Source: Flavobacterium psychrotolerans (GTDB lineage Bacteria > Bacteroidota > Bacteroidia > Flavobacteriales > Flavobacteriaceae). From it: 64,000 nucleotides of DNA. Where the stretch lies: contig NZ_QCZI01000001.1 of assembly GCF_003097635.1 (NCBI RefSeq), positions 359,320 through 423,319 on the forward strand, given 5' to 3'. Position numbers and translations under genes: made by a program. A model generated the notes under the pieces. That model saw only the letters and a list, made by a program, of their open reading frames with translations, had not been told where the DNA came from and did not search any database. This document shows positions 43,321 through 53,313 of the stretch, piece by piece; positions within the stretch are counted from its first letter, which is position 1; each line of letters opens with the position of its first letter.

Positions 43321-43947
43321 ATGAAAAAATTAATTCTAATCTGCCTCCTTGCAGTAACATCTGTGTTTGGGCAAAAAAATAACGCTGGCAAAATGACAAA
43401 AACATCAAATCTTGAAACCATAACCCTTGGCGGGGGCTGCTACTGGTGCGTGGAAGCCATTTATGAAAACTTAAAGGGAGTAACAACTGTCATTTCTGGA
43501 TTTTCGGGTGGTAAAACAAGCAATCCAACATATGAAGACGTTTCCACTGGGAGAACGGGTTATGCAGAAGTAGTTCAAATCACTTTTGATAAAACCGTAG
43601 TTAGTTTAGACGAAATCTTCAAAGTATTCTTCACCGTTCATGACCCAACCACTTTAAACCGTCAGGGTGCAGATACCGGAACACAATACCGCTCCGTGAT
43701 TTTTTACAAAAATGAAGAACAAAAACGGGAGGCACAAACCATAATTAGTGCTTTAAAGAAAGAAAAAGTTTATGATAGTCCCATTGTAACGACATTAGAA
43801 CCGTTTACAAAATTTTATAAAGCGGAAGAGTACCATCAGAATTATTATGAAAACAACAAAAACAAAATGTATTGTCAAATGGTGATTCAGCCTAAACTGG
43901 AGAAGTTTGAAAAGATTTTTAAAGCCCGATTGAAAAACAAACAATAG
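43321..43947 (+). CDS. msrA: Methionine-S-sulfoxide reductase A, exported
   Basis: A 208-residue protein with signal peptide (MKKLILICLLAVTSVFGQ) followed by an MsrA domain. The catalytic motif GGGCYWCVEAIYEN carries the nucleophile (first Cys) plus an extra Cys two residues later, the resolving position in some MsrA. Other conserved blocks are GFSGGKTSNPTYEDVSTGRTGYAEVVQ and QGADTGTQYRS. The frame is open from 43198 but overlaps msrB; the ATG at 43321 begins the signal peptide. Confidence 0.93.
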   Translation: MKKLILICLLAVTSVFGQKNNAGKMTKTSNLETITLGGGCYWCVEAIYENLKGVTTVISGFSGGKTSNPTYEDVSTGRTGYAEVVQITFDKTVVSLDEIFKVFFTVHDPTTLNRQGADTGTQYRSVIFYKNEEQKREAQTIISALKKEKVYDSPIVTTLEPFTKFYKAEEYHQNYYENNKNKMYCQMVIQPKLEKFEKIFKARLKNKQ

Positions 43948-44098
43948 TTTCCAGTTCTTGGGCACTTCCTATTCTATTTCTCTTAAGGCATTTGAAAGGT
44001 AAATCCCAACAGTCATGGGCACCCGTTTAATGGAAACTAAGAATTAAAAGGAAAAGAAATTTTTACCTACTGGTATGAAAATCGACAGTGAAAAAGTT

Positions 44099-44287
44099 TC
44101 AATTCAAGTGGTAAAAATTATTGAGTAAGAAATGCACCAGCAGATAAAGCAAAACTGCAATCACTGCAACGGATATAAGAAAACCAATTAAATTCAAAAT
44201 AATATTTGGAAACACCCTTAATTTTGGATGTATATAATAGGGTTCCTGATGCAGTCTTTTGTGAATTTTATCTCTAGTTATTTTCAT
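44099..44287 (-). CDS. Small single-span membrane protein
   Basis: A 62-residue frame: a basic N-terminal half (MKITRDKIHKRLHQEPYYIHPKLR) then one membrane helix (IILNLIGFLISVAVIAVLLYLLVHFLL). The topology would place the basic half in the cytoplasm. No relatives are recognised and no clear promoter is seen, so coding is plausible but unproved. The flanking gaps 43948-44098 and 44288-44416 hold no other feature that I can see. Confidence 0.5.
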   Translation of the reverse strand: MKITRDKIHKRLHQEPYYIHPKLRVFPNIILNLIGFLISVAVIAVLLYLLVHFLLNNFYHLN

Positions 44288-44416
44288 TTGATGGTTTATT
44301 ATTTTAATACTTCTAAAATTGGAATAACGCCAAGTCTAACTTGGACAACCCCCAATACAACTTTTTATTGTCCTTCTAAATTAGGCAATTAATTTAATAT
44401 ACTGATCGCTAAAATC

Positions 44417-44452
44417 AAAAAAGAGGATTATCACAATAGAAAATCCCCTTTT
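44417..44452 (-). terminator. Terminator after the duplicated-domain lipoprotein gene
   Basis: Minus-strand stem AAAAGGGGATT with AATCCTCTTTT (one G-T), then a T run. Confidence 0.75.
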
Positions 44453-44522
44453 GGGCTTTGTCCTTTTTTTAGAGACAAAATGCAATTAAAAGTACCGAAT
44501 CCTTTATGAATTGACAAATAGG

Positions 44523-45236
44523 TTACTCCTCTATTGTGTAGTAAAACAGTTGCGGAGAACCTTCAACACCCGCCTCCTTCATCAATTTTTTCTTTGCTTC
44601 GGAGGTGATGCTTGCCTTCGCTTTTTTCATATCAGTAATTGCAAAAACAATAGTCACTACATTGGGATCCTCAATACCTCTTGCCATTCCTCTATCAATG
44701 AAACCTTCGGACATCCTTTTGGCTGTACCTTCGGCATCATAAACTTTGAGCCAAGCGTCAAAATCTTTCACGCGGTGCGTCACCATCAATCGCTCTTTTT
44801 GCTCAATTTTTGAGTCATCATTACGTATTACATCAAAGTAAGAAAATTCAGGCTTACCTACGACACCAGCATTTTTCATGGCCGTTTTAAGGAAGGGAAG
44901 TGCACTAAAATCTTTTGCTTTCATTAAATCGTTGAATTTGTCCACCGTCAAAATCATATTTGCATCTTCGATACCCTTTCCTATGACATAATGCTCAATA
45001 CCATAGACTTGTCTAATAGAATCATGTGCGTCGTATACTTTTCGCCATTTACCATAATCAGCAACCTTGTGCTTAATCATTATAATTTTAAAAGGCATGA
45101 ATACCGCAACAGCCGCAACAGTATCCTCTGTTTTTAGAGGTTCTGTTTTCTCCATTTTGTTGTTTTTACAGGATAAAAATGCAAGGGCAAAAACGAATAC
45201 TAAAACGGGTCTTACTAGAGTTTTAACGTTTATCAT
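44523..45236 (-). CDS. Lipoprotein with two copies of a ferredoxin-like domain
   Basis: A 237-residue lipoprotein (lipobox LAFLSC, Cys23). The mature part is a tandem duplication: MIKHKVADYGKWRKVYDAHD ... FSYFDVI and MVTHRVKDFDAWLKVYDAEG ... LFYYTI, each about 85 residues with pattern HxVxDFxxWxKVYDAxxxxR...GIEDxN...D. These look like dimeric alpha-beta barrel (ABM-like) units. The start is set at the ATG at 45236 (MINVKTL), because the frame from 45266 lacks a signal-like N-terminus. Function unknown. Confidence 0.82.
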   Translation of the reverse strand: MINVKTLVRPVLVFVFALAFLSCKNNKMEKTEPLKTEDTVAAVAVFMPFKIIMIKHKVADYGKWRKVYDAHDSIRQVYGIEHYVIGKGIEDANMILTVDKFNDLMKAKDFSALPFLKTAMKNAGVVGKPEFSYFDVIRNDDSKIEQKERLMVTHRVKDFDAWLKVYDAEGTAKRMSEGFIDRGMARGIEDPNVVTIVFAITDMKKAKASITSEAKKKLMKEAGVEGSPQLFYYTIEE

Positions 45237-45412
45237 CTTATTGTTTTTTAAATTGTTTAACATCATAAATATAACAATAATTACTGAATATCAAATCATT
45301 ACATTTTATTATATTTATTTAAATACAAAAAACAGAATAAAAAACTGTCTTTTCTTATATCCTAATTCACCCCGTTTTCATGGCATTTTACAATTCCAAA
45401 ACTAATTTACAT

Positions 45413-45446
45413 AAAAAAAACCGTCATATTAAAAATATGACGGTTC
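45413..45446 (-). terminator. Terminator after gapN
   Basis: Minus-strand stem AACCGTCATATT with AATATGACGGTT and a run of eight T. Confidence 0.92.
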
Positions 45447-45467
45447 AATTTAAATCAAAAAAATCTG

Positions 45468-47048
45468 CTACAAAATATAGTCGGTATTAATAAAATTCGA
45501 TTCTTTGCTATTTAACAAAGCCTGCAAAATCTCATTATTGTAATCGTTGTCTTTTGAGGCAACAAAAGTTCGGATGGAGAAGGAACGCAAAGCATCATGA
45601 ATACTCAAAGTTCCCACAGCAGAATCTTTTCTTCCGGTAAAAGGAAAAACGTCCGGCCCTCTTTGGCAAGAACTGTTTAAATTTACACGAGACACTAGAT
45701 TTACCAGAGTATCAATAAGTGGCGCAATGGTTTTGATATCCTTACCAAACAAGCTTACTTGTTGTCCGTAATTGGACTCGGCCATATCGTTCAAAGGCTC
45801 TTGAATATCCTTAAAAGTGATTACCGGAACCACGGGACCAAACTGTTCTTCATGGTACACACGCATTTCCTTGTTTATAGGAAACAAAACGGCCGGGAAG
45901 ATATAATTAGCAGAATGCTGTCCGCCTTTTGCATTGATTACCTTTGCCCCTTTGCTCGTGGCATCATCTATTAATCCTTGGATATATGCTGGCTTTTCTT
46001 TTTCGGGTAGTGGCGTCAAAGAAACTCCTTTCTCCCATGGATTCCCAAAATTCAAGGCATCAACTTTACTGGCAAATCGTTTGTTGAATTCTTCCACAAT
46101 TGATTCATGTACGTAAAGTATTTTCAAAGCGGTACAACGCTGACCGTTGAAAGACAAAGACCCGGCAATACATTCTTGAATAGCCAAATCTAAATCAGCA
46201 TCAGGTAAAATGATGGCAGGATTTTTAGCTTCTAAACCCAATACCAATCGCAACCTGTTTTTATTGGGATGCTGATCTTGCAAGGCAATAGCCGATTTAC
46301 TGTTTCCTATCAAAGCTAATATATCCACCTTTCCGGATTTCATCACTGGAGAAGCAACTTCTCGGCCTCTACCATACAAAATATTGATCACGCCTTTCGG
46401 GAAACTGCTTCTAAAAGCTTCTAACAAGGGTGAAATTAACAAAACACCATGTTTAGCAGGTTTGAATATTACTGGATTCCCCATAATCAATGCCGGGATC
46501 AGCAAAGAGAAAGTTTCGTTCAACGGATAATTATAGGGCCCAAGACACAATACAACACCCAAAGGACCTCTACGAACCATGGCATTGATTCCTTGAACTT
46601 TAGAAAAATGAGCGCTACGGGCATTTAATTCCTTATAACTTTCGATGGTATCGTAAATATATTCTACCGTTCTGTCAAATTCCTTTTCCGAATCCCCGAG
46701 TGTTTTGCCAATTTCCCACATCAAAAGTTTAACCACTTCACTGCGTGTATTTTTCATTTGCGTTACAAATTTCTCCATACACTTAATGCGATCAACTACT
46801 TTCATGGTGGGCCACAAACCTTGTCCGTTATTAAAGGCTACGTCAGCGGCTTCAACGGCTTCCAAAGCTTCCGTTTCTCCCATAAAAGGAATGGAGCCCA
46901 ATAGCGTAGGTTCGTATTTTTCTGTTGAAGAAATGGTGGAAAATACAGGTGTGGTTTGTCCTGTCCATTTTTTTAATTCACCATTAACTAAATAAGTATC
47001 TTGAATAATTAGTGAGCTAATTTGAAACTCTTCTGGTATTAAATTCAT
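45468..47048 (-). CDS. gapN: NADP-dependent glyceraldehyde-3-phosphate dehydrogenase, non-phosphorylating
   Basis: A 526-residue aldehyde dehydrogenase superfamily enzyme of the GAPN type, which oxidises glyceraldehyde-3-P to 3-phosphoglycerate with NADP, making NADPH but no ATP. Key residues: oxyanion Asn in [10 protein letters not shown], general base Glu in [11 protein letters not shown], catalytic Cys in [11 protein letters not shown], and [24 protein letters not shown] near the end. The frame reaches 47075, but MNLIPEEFQ at 47048 is the natural start. Monocistronic with its own terminator. Confidence 0.9.
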   Translation of the reverse strand: MNLIPEEFQISSLIIQDTYLVNGELKKWTGQTTPVFSTISSTEKYEPTLLGSIPFMGETEALEAVEAADVAFNNGQGLWPTMKVVDRIKCMEKFVTQMKNTRSEVVKLLMWEIGKTLGDSEKEFDRTVEYIYDTIESYKELNARSAHFSKVQGINAMVRRGPLGVVLCLGPYNYPLNETFSLLIPALIMGNPVIFKPAKHGVLLISPLLEAFRSSFPKGVINILYGRGREVASPVMKSGKVDILALIGNSKSAIALQDQHPNKNRLRLVLGLEAKNPAIILPDADLDLAIQECIAGSLSFNGQRCTALKILYVHESIVEEFNKRFASKVDALNFGNPWEKGVSLTPLPEKEKPAYIQGLIDDATSKGAKVINAKGGQHSANYIFPAVLFPINKEMRVYHEEQFGPVVPVITFKDIQEPLNDMAESNYGQQVSLFGKDIKTIAPLIDTLVNLVSRVNLNSSCQRGPDVFPFTGRKDSAVGTLSIHDALRSFSIRTFVASKDNDYNNEILQALLNSKESNFINTDYIL

Positions 47049-47268
47049 TTTTAAAAATTTTTGATAAAAATACAACTATTTCATCTAACAATATATTATC
47101 GTTTTGCGCATTGCATAACATTTAAATAAAAATTATTAATGTCGCAATTATTTTAACTAATTAAGGTGTTTATTGTATTATAATCAGTTATTATGGATTT
47201 TAATGATAATTACACGCAAATCGATTTACCTGATTTTTCTAAAACTACAGCAATTTCATACCCATAAA

Positions 47269-48834
47269 CTATTTTTTTAACAAACATTTTCCAATCATTA
47301 GTGCACATTTCTCCCCATCAATGGCTGCCGATATGATTCCTCCTGCATAACCAGCACCTTCACCGCAGGGATAGAGCCCCTTTATTTGCACATGCTCTAA
47401 GGTTTCTGGATTTCTGGGGATGCGTACAGGGGAAGATGTTCTCGATTCCGGGGCGTGCAATATGGCCTCATTGGTCAAATACCCACGCATGGATTTTCCA
47501 AATTCAGAAAAACCCTCCCTTAATATTTGAGTTAAAAAACCCGGAAATACCTGTCCCATTTCTACGGAGGTCGTCCCGGGAACATAGGACGTTTTAGGGA
47601 TTTCCGAAGAAATTTTATGCTGCGTAAAATCAATCATACGTTGGGCTGGAACTTTTTGGGTGTCCCCTGCCAAATGCCATGCTTTTTGCTCGATACTTTT
47701 CTGAAATTCCATGCCCGCTAAAGCTCCAAATTTAGCAAAGGGTTTAAAATCTTCCAGTTTTAATTCGATAACTATTCCGGAGTTGGCGGTCGCTTGGTCT
47801 CGTTTTGAAGGCGACCAGCCATTCGTAACCACTTCCCCGGGACTTGTTGCACAAGGGGCAATTACCCCACCTGGACACATACAAAATGAATACATCCCCC
47901 TGCCTCCCACTTGTTTCACAATGGAATATGGTGCGGGAGGTAAATGTTCCCCACGATAGTCACAACTGTACTGGATGCTGTCTATTAAGGATTGTGGATG
48001 TTCGGCTCTTACGCCCAAGGCAAAAGGTTTGGCTTCGATAAACACTTTCTTTCTGTCGAGTAATTCAAAAATATCCCGGGCAGAATGTCCTGTGGCAAGA
48101 ATGATTTTTGAAGCGGAAATCGTATCTCCGTTTTGGGTCACGACTCCTTGTACTTCGTTATTTTTAATGATGATATCGGTCAGGCGTGTTTCAAAAAGAA
48201 CTTTTCCGCCCATTTCTATGATTTTTTCCCGAATATCCTGAATAATCTCCGGCAATTTATTGGTTCCAATGTGCGGATGCGCTTCAATTAAAATGTCAGG
48301 CGAAGCACCGAAAGCGACCAATAATTCCAGAATACGGGTCACATCGCCCCGTTTTTTGGAACGGGTATATAATTTCCCGTCGGAATAAGTCCCCGCACCG
48401 CCTTCACCAAAACAATAATTGGAATCTTCATTCACGACATGATTCACATTGATGGCTTTCAAATCCCGTCTACGACCACGAACGTCTTTACCCCGCTCAA
48501 TGACTATTGGCTTTAAGCCCAATTCAATTAATTGCAAAGCGGCAAAAAGTCCGGCTGGGCCAGCACCAACTATAATTACTTCTTGGGCAGAGGAAACATT
48601 TTTATAATCGGGTAATTGGATTTTATTTTCAACAAATTCATCGTCCTGAAAATAAACCAACACTTTTAAATTGATTTTTATGGCTTTTTGGCGTGCATCA
48701 ATGGATCGTTTGAGAATGGTGACCTGTTTAATTTCCCTTGCGGAAACCTTCATTTGTTTGGACAAATAGTCTTGGAGCAATAATTCGTTTGAAGCAATTT
48801 CGGGCGATACTTGAAGGAGAAGTTCTTTAGGCAT
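47269..48834 (-). CDS. Uncharacterised FAD-dependent dehydrogenase (COG2509 family)
   Basis: A 521-residue flavoprotein. After a ferredoxin-like N-terminal extension (about 1-85), the FAD-binding motif VIIVGAGPAGLFAALQLIE appears, then VIERGKDVRGRRRD, the central CFGEGGAGTYSDGKLYTRSKKRG and the C-terminal PCGEGAGYAGGIISAAIDGE. The match to COG2509 is full length. Substrate is unknown; members are widespread and often annotated as dehydrogenases or glutamate synthase-like. A -7 box lies upstream. Confidence 0.92.
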   Translation of the reverse strand: MPKELLLQVSPEIASNELLLQDYLSKQMKVSAREIKQVTILKRSIDARQKAIKINLKVLVYFQDDEFVENKIQLPDYKNVSSAQEVIIVGAGPAGLFAALQLIELGLKPIVIERGKDVRGRRRDLKAINVNHVVNEDSNYCFGEGGAGTYSDGKLYTRSKKRGDVTRILELLVAFGASPDILIEAHPHIGTNKLPEIIQDIREKIIEMGGKVLFETRLTDIIIKNNEVQGVVTQNGDTISASKIILATGHSARDIFELLDRKKVFIEAKPFALGVRAEHPQSLIDSIQYSCDYRGEHLPPAPYSIVKQVGGRGMYSFCMCPGGVIAPCATSPGEVVTNGWSPSKRDQATANSGIVIELKLEDFKPFAKFGALAGMEFQKSIEQKAWHLAGDTQKVPAQRMIDFTQHKISSEIPKTSYVPGTTSVEMGQVFPGFLTQILREGFSEFGKSMRGYLTNEAILHAPESRTSSPVRIPRNPETLEHVQIKGLYPCGEGAGYAGGIISAAIDGEKCALMIGKCLLKK

Positions 48835-48891
48835 TTTTTCGTTGATTCGTTGATATGGCTAATCGGTTAATCGAATAACTTTTTCAAAAGG

Positions 48892-48899
48892 CAAAAATA
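48892..48899 (-). promoter_or_regulatory. -7 promoter box for the COG2509 flavoprotein gene
   Basis: Minus-strand TATTTTTG, matching TAnnTTTG, 57 bp before the ATG. It is divergent from the plus-strand box at 48948. Confidence 0.45.
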
Positions 48900-48947
48900 G
48901 TAATTTGAAGTGGATTTGGAAGTTTGTCTTTCGTGAAATAAACGTTG

Positions 48948-48955
48948 TAATTTTG
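48948..48955 (+). promoter_or_regulatory. -7 promoter box of the 78-residue protein gene
   Basis: TAATTTTG, with a TTTG 21 bp upstream (48923-48926) as a possible -33 element; the ATG is 16 bp downstream. Confidence 0.5.
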
Positions 48956-48971
48956 TCGCTTAAAAATAAAG

Positions 48972-49208
48972 ATGAGAAAAATAAAATTAATATGGGATTT
49001 TCGAGGTCCAGCTTCCGCAAAAACGGCAGAACACCACGAAATCCATTTGAAAGAATATATTATTTCAGAAAAATTACCTTTAAATATAACTGGTTTTAAA
49101 ATATATGACGAAATGCACGCCATTGCCTTTATGGTCGTAACCGATGAAAACATGATTGCGGTTCGGGATGCTTTGAAACCTCATCGAGGGGAGTTGTATG
49201 TAGTTTAA
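48972..49208 (+). CDS. Small conserved-type hypothetical protein
   Basis: A 78-residue soluble protein (MRKIKLIWDFRGPASAKTAEHHEIHLKEY, ending RGELYVV). The pattern WDFRGPxxxxTAEHHxxHLxE with conserved His residues, followed by MHAIAFMVVTDENMIAVRDALKPHRGEL, suggests a small ferredoxin-like fold, possibly metal-binding. Such short proteins are common in Bacteroidetes. Function unknown. A good promoter precedes it. Confidence 0.8.
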   Translation: MRKIKLIWDFRGPASAKTAEHHEIHLKEYIISEKLPLNITGFKIYDEMHAIAFMVVTDENMIAVRDALKPHRGELYVV

Positions 49209-49254
49209 AAGTCAAAATAGATTCCCCTAAAACTTTTGGCTTTCAAACTTTGCC

Positions 49255-51450
49255 CTAATTAGCCACTTCACTGATAAATTTGATTCGCATGAAGCGCAAT
49301 TCGTCAATGTCGTAATCCCCGTCAAATTCTTTGAGTGCCTGTTCAATATCGTCAGACTCCGATTCCATAAAATAGTCATAAATCTCTTCTTGTTGGTCAT
49401 CATCCAGCATGTCATCGATCCAATATTTGATATTTAATTTGGTTCCAGAATACACAATCTGCTCCATTTCTTTGATCAAAGCGTCCATATTCATCCCTTT
49501 AGCAGAAGCGATATCCTGTAGTGATAATTTTCTGTCGATATTTTGAATGATGTATAATTTATTGGCAGAATTGGCACCAGTTGATTTAACTACCAAGTCA
49601 TCGGGACGAATGATGTCATTTTCATCTACATAACGACCAATTAATTCCACAAATTCCTTCCCATATTTTTTAGCTTTCCCTTCTCCAACACCATGAATGT
49701 TGCCCAACTCATTTAAAGAAATGGGATATTTCAGAGCCATGTCTTCGAGTGAAGGGTCTTGAAAAACCACAAATGGCGGAACGCTCAGTTTTTTAGCCAC
49801 TTTTTTACGCAAATCACGTAGCATCTTCATCAAAGTCTCATCAGCCGTCCCACTCGATTTTGATGCCGTTACTATAGCTTCGTCCTCGGTTTCATTGTAC
49901 TCATGGTCTTCGGACATTAGGAATGAAACAGGATTTTTCATGTAATCCAATCCTTTTGGGGTAACTTTTATGATGCCATAGGTTTCAATATCTTTTGACA
50001 ACAATCCATCGACCAAAACCTGACGAATTAAAGCCATCCAATAGCGTTCTTCAAAATCTTTACCCGTCCCAAAGAAAGGCTGGGTATCAGTTCTGTAAGC
50101 TTTAATCATCGCATTTACACGACCAATTAAAGTATAAATTACTTCTTTTGACTTGTATAAATATTTAGTATCCTGAACGGTTTGCAACAATTTCACTACC
50201 TGCTTCTGGGCTTCTACCTTCGTTTTTGGGTTGCGGACATTGTCATCCATATCGGCGCCATCACCCGTTTCGCTGTTAAATTCTTCTCCAAAATAATGCA
50301 ATAGGAATTTTCTTCTGGACATAGACGTTTCCGCATAAGCCACTACCTCCTGCAATAAGGCAAAACCAATTTCTTGTTCTGCTACAGGTTTTCCAGACAA
50401 GAATTTTTCTAATTTTTCTACATCTTTATAGGAATAATAGGCCAAGCAATGCCCTTCGCCTCCATCACGACCTCCACGACCGGTTTCCTGATAATAACTT
50501 TCTAATGATTTTGGAATGTCATGGTGAATTACAAAACGAACGTCCGGTTTGTCAATCCCCATACCAAAGGCAATCGTAGCCACCACTACGTCCACATCTT
50601 CCATAAGAAACATGTCTTGGTGCTTTGCTCTAGTTTTAGCATCCAAACCGGCATGATAAGGCACCGCACTGATTCCGTTTACTTGCAAAACTTCGGCAAT
50701 GGCCTCCACTTTTTTACGGCTCAAACAATAAATAATTCCCGATTTCCCTTTATGCAATTTAATAAAACGAATGATATCAGATTCAATATTTGTAGTTTTT
50801 GTACGTACCTCATAATATAAATTGGGCCTGTTAAATGATGCTTTAAAAGTTGTTGCATCTGACATGTCCAAATTTTTTAAAATATCCTCTTGCACCTTGG
50901 GTGTTGCCGTTGCTGTAAGACCAATAACGGGGACATCCCCCAAAAGCTTGATGATGTTTCTCAGGTTTCTGTACTCAGGTCTAAAATCGTGCCCCCATTC
51001 TGAAATACAATGCGCTTCATCAATAGCGACAAATGATATAGGGACATTTTGAAGAAAGTTAAGGTATTCCTCTTTGGTCAAAGATTCTGGCGCAACATAT
51101 AGAAGTTTAGTTAACCCTGAGGTAATATCCTTTTTAACCTGGGCAATTTCAGTTTTTGTAAGTGAGGAATTAAGCACATGAGCAATGCCGTTTTCTGAAG
51201 ACAAACTTCGAATGGCATCTACTTGATTTTTCATCAAAGCGATTAGTGGCGAAACCACAATGGCCGTTCCGTGCTGAACTAAGGCTGGCAATTGGTAACA
51301 TAACGACTTTCCTCCTCCTGTTGGCATAATCACGAAAGTGTTCTGCTTGGACAATATGCTTTTTATAACCTGTTCTTGTAATCCTTTAAATTGGCTGAAG
51401 CCAAAATATTTTTTTAGTTCCTTGTGTATGTCAATTTCGTTTAAATTCAT
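49255..51450 (-). CDS. recQ: ATP-dependent DNA helicase RecQ
   Basis: A 731-residue 3'-5' helicase. Motif I MPTGGGKSLCYQ, motif II VAIDEAHCISEWGHDFRPEY, motif VI QETGRGGRDG, then an RQC region and HRDC domain (IHGVGEGKAKKYGKEFVELIGRYV). The RQC zinc-binding cysteines are not evident (the segment after GRGGRDGGEGHCLAYYSYKDVEKL has few Cys), as in other Bacteroidetes RecQ copies. A longer C-terminal tail (about 620-731, acidic) follows HRDC. Divergent from kdsD. Confidence 0.95.
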   Translation of the reverse strand: MNLNEIDIHKELKKYFGFSQFKGLQEQVIKSILSKQNTFVIMPTGGGKSLCYQLPALVQHGTAIVVSPLIALMKNQVDAIRSLSSENGIAHVLNSSLTKTEIAQVKKDITSGLTKLLYVAPESLTKEEYLNFLQNVPISFVAIDEAHCISEWGHDFRPEYRNLRNIIKLLGDVPVIGLTATATPKVQEDILKNLDMSDATTFKASFNRPNLYYEVRTKTTNIESDIIRFIKLHKGKSGIIYCLSRKKVEAIAEVLQVNGISAVPYHAGLDAKTRAKHQDMFLMEDVDVVVATIAFGMGIDKPDVRFVIHHDIPKSLESYYQETGRGGRDGGEGHCLAYYSYKDVEKLEKFLSGKPVAEQEIGFALLQEVVAYAETSMSRRKFLLHYFGEEFNSETGDGADMDDNVRNPKTKVEAQKQVVKLLQTVQDTKYLYKSKEVIYTLIGRVNAMIKAYRTDTQPFFGTGKDFEERYWMALIRQVLVDGLLSKDIETYGIIKVTPKGLDYMKNPVSFLMSEDHEYNETEDEAIVTASKSSGTADETLMKMLRDLRKKVAKKLSVPPFVVFQDPSLEDMALKYPISLNELGNIHGVGEGKAKKYGKEFVELIGRYVDENDIIRPDDLVVKSTGANSANKLYIIQNIDRKLSLQDIASAKGMNMDALIKEMEQIVYSGTKLNIKYWIDDMLDDDQQEEIYDYFMESESDDIEQALKEFDGDYDIDELRFMRIKFISEVAN

Positions 51451-51472
51451 TCTTTATTAGTGGTATTTTGTA

Positions 51473-51480
51473 TAAATTTG
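51473..51480 (+). promoter_or_regulatory. -7 promoter box for the kdsD operon
   Basis: TAAATTTG, matching TAnnTTTG, 55 bp before the TTG start of kdsD. Confidence 0.55.
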
Positions 51481-51535
51481 CATTTATAAAGATACAACTT
51501 TCTTTTATACTTACAAATTTTATAACATTTCTGTC

Positions 51536-52501
51536 TTGATAAATAATGAAAATATATTGGCTTCGGCCAAAAAAACTATTTTATCTGAAAGTGACGCAAT
51601 TGCAAAACTAACTGATTTCCTAGACGAAAGCTTCATTGGAGCCACCCAAACCATCTATAATTGCAAGGGAAGATTGATTGTGACAGGTATAGGAAAAAGC
51701 GCCATTATTGCCCAAAAGATTGTGGCAACAATGAATTCTACTGGAACTCCCTCCATGTTTCTTCACGCCTCAGAAGCGATTCATGGTGATTTAGGAATGG
51801 TTCAAAACGAGGATGTGGTGATTTGCATTTCAAAAAGTGGCAACAGCCCCGAAATAAAAGTTTTAGTGCCCCTTTTGAAACGTTTTGGCAACCTATTAAT
51901 TGCTATTACCGGGAACATGACTTCTTTTTTGGCTAAAGGTTCTGATTATGTTTTAAATACTACGGTAGATTCCGAATCCTGTCCGAATAATCTTGCGCCA
52001 ACTAACAGCACCACGGCACAATTAGTCATGGGTGATGCCATTGCAGTTTGTCTGATGGAGATGAGAAACTTCAAAGCTGAAGATTTCGCGAAATTTCATC
52101 CTGGTGGAGCATTAGGAAAAAAGTTATTGCTTCGAGTAAAAGACATGCTGGAGAATTCTTTAAAACCAATGGTCACTCCGGATGCATCCATAAAAAAAGT
52201 GATTTTCGAAATTTCAGAAAAACGTCTGGGGGTTACGGCCGTATTAGACAATAATAAAGTCATCGGAATTATCACTGATGGTGATATTAGGAGAATGCTT
52301 ACCGACAGGGATTCCTTTGCCGATTTAACCGCTAAGGACATTATGACAAAAAATCCAAAAATGATACAATCAACGGATATGGTTATTGATGCATTTAATA
52401 TTATGGAAGATTTTTCTATCACTCAACTCGTTGTTGTTGATAATGGAGACTACAAAGGAGTACTGCATTTACATGACATTTTAAAAGAAGGAATACTATA
52501 A
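51536..52501 (+). CDS. kdsD: D-arabinose 5-phosphate isomerase (KpsF/GutQ family)
   Basis: A 321-residue isomerase converting ribulose-5-P to arabinose-5-P, the first step to Kdo for LPS. It has a SIS sugar-isomerase domain (VTGIGKSAIIAQKIVATMNSTG; ISKSGNSPEIK) and two C-terminal CBS domains (MVTPDASIKKVIFEISEKRLG; IMTKNPKMIQSTDMVIDAF). The start is TTG at 51536 because the first in-frame ATG would remove most of the SIS domain. It overlaps tatC by one base, so they are translationally coupled. Confidence 0.93.
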   Translation: MINNENILASAKKTILSESDAIAKLTDFLDESFIGATQTIYNCKGRLIVTGIGKSAIIAQKIVATMNSTGTPSMFLHASEAIHGDLGMVQNEDVVICISKSGNSPEIKVLVPLLKRFGNLLIAITGNMTSFLAKGSDYVLNTTVDSESCPNNLAPTNSTTAQLVMGDAIAVCLMEMRNFKAEDFAKFHPGGALGKKLLLRVKDMLENSLKPMVTPDASIKKVIFEISEKRLGVTAVLDNNKVIGIITDGDIRRMLTDRDSFADLTAKDIMTKNPKMIQSTDMVIDAFNIMEDFSITQLVVVDNGDYKGVLHLHDILKEGIL

Positions 52502-53313
52502 TGGCAAAAAAAGAATTAAAGGAAATGTCGTTTCTCGATCATCTTGAAGATTTAAGATGGCTGTTGATTCGGATTACAATTGGTGTTTTAATAATTTCTT
52601 GTTTGTCGTATTTTATTATCGATTATATATTTGAAGAAATCATATTCGCCCCAATACATACCAATTTCATTACGTATAAATTATTTTGTGAACTAACAAC
52701 ATATCTTGGGTCGAATGATGGTGGCATGTGCATAAAGGAAATGCCATTCATCATTCAGAGTACGGAAATGGGCGGACAATTTTCCATTTTTATATGGACG
52801 TGCATAACTGCCGGTTTTATCCTGGGATTTCCTTATATTTTATGGGAAATCTGGAAATTTATCAGTCCCGCGCTGTATGAAAAAGAAAAGAAAAATGCGG
52901 TTTGGTTTATTCTGTCGGCTTCCACACTCTTTTTTCTGGGTGTTTTATTTGGATACTATTTGATTCTTCCGCTATCGGTGAACTTTTTCGGAGGTTTTAA
53001 TGTGAGTAGTGTTATCAAAAACGAATTCAATGTAGACAATTATATGGGCATGGTTAAAACATCAGTAATTTCATGCGGATTAATTTTTGAGTTGCCCATA
53101 ATTATTTATTTCCTTACTAAAATAGGTCTTGTAACTGCGCAAACGTTGAGACAATACCGAAGATATTCCGTCGTAATTATTTTAATTGTAGCTGCTATAA
53201 TTACCCCTCCCGACATTTTAAGTCAAATTATCGTTTCCATCCCATTGTTATTACTGTATGAAATAAGCATTTTAATCGCTGTGCTGGTAAATAAAAAAGA
53301 AAAAAATGGCTAA
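52501..53313 (+). CDS. tatC: Twin-arginine translocase subunit TatC
   Basis: A 270-residue inner-membrane protein with six predicted helices, the substrate-receptor of the Tat pathway. The N-terminal motif MSFLDHLEDLRWLLIRITIGV (conserved Glu in HLEDLR) and the FILGFPYILWEIWKFISPALYEKEKK block are characteristic. There is an unusual extra loop about residues 60-85 (CELTTYLGSNDGGMCIKEMPF), common in Bacteroidetes TatC. Overlaps kdsD by 1 bp and the next gene by 8 bp. Confidence 0.95.
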   Translation: MAKKELKEMSFLDHLEDLRWLLIRITIGVLIISCLSYFIIDYIFEEIIFAPIHTNFITYKLFCELTTYLGSNDGGMCIKEMPFIIQSTEMGGQFSIFIWTCITAGFILGFPYILWEIWKFISPALYEKEKKNAVWFILSASTLFFLGVLFGYYLILPLSVNFFGGFNVSSVIKNEFNVDNYMGMVKTSVISCGLIFELPIIIYFLTKIGLVTAQTLRQYRRYSVVIILIVAAIITPPDILSQIIVSIPLLLLYEISILIAVLVNKKEKNG

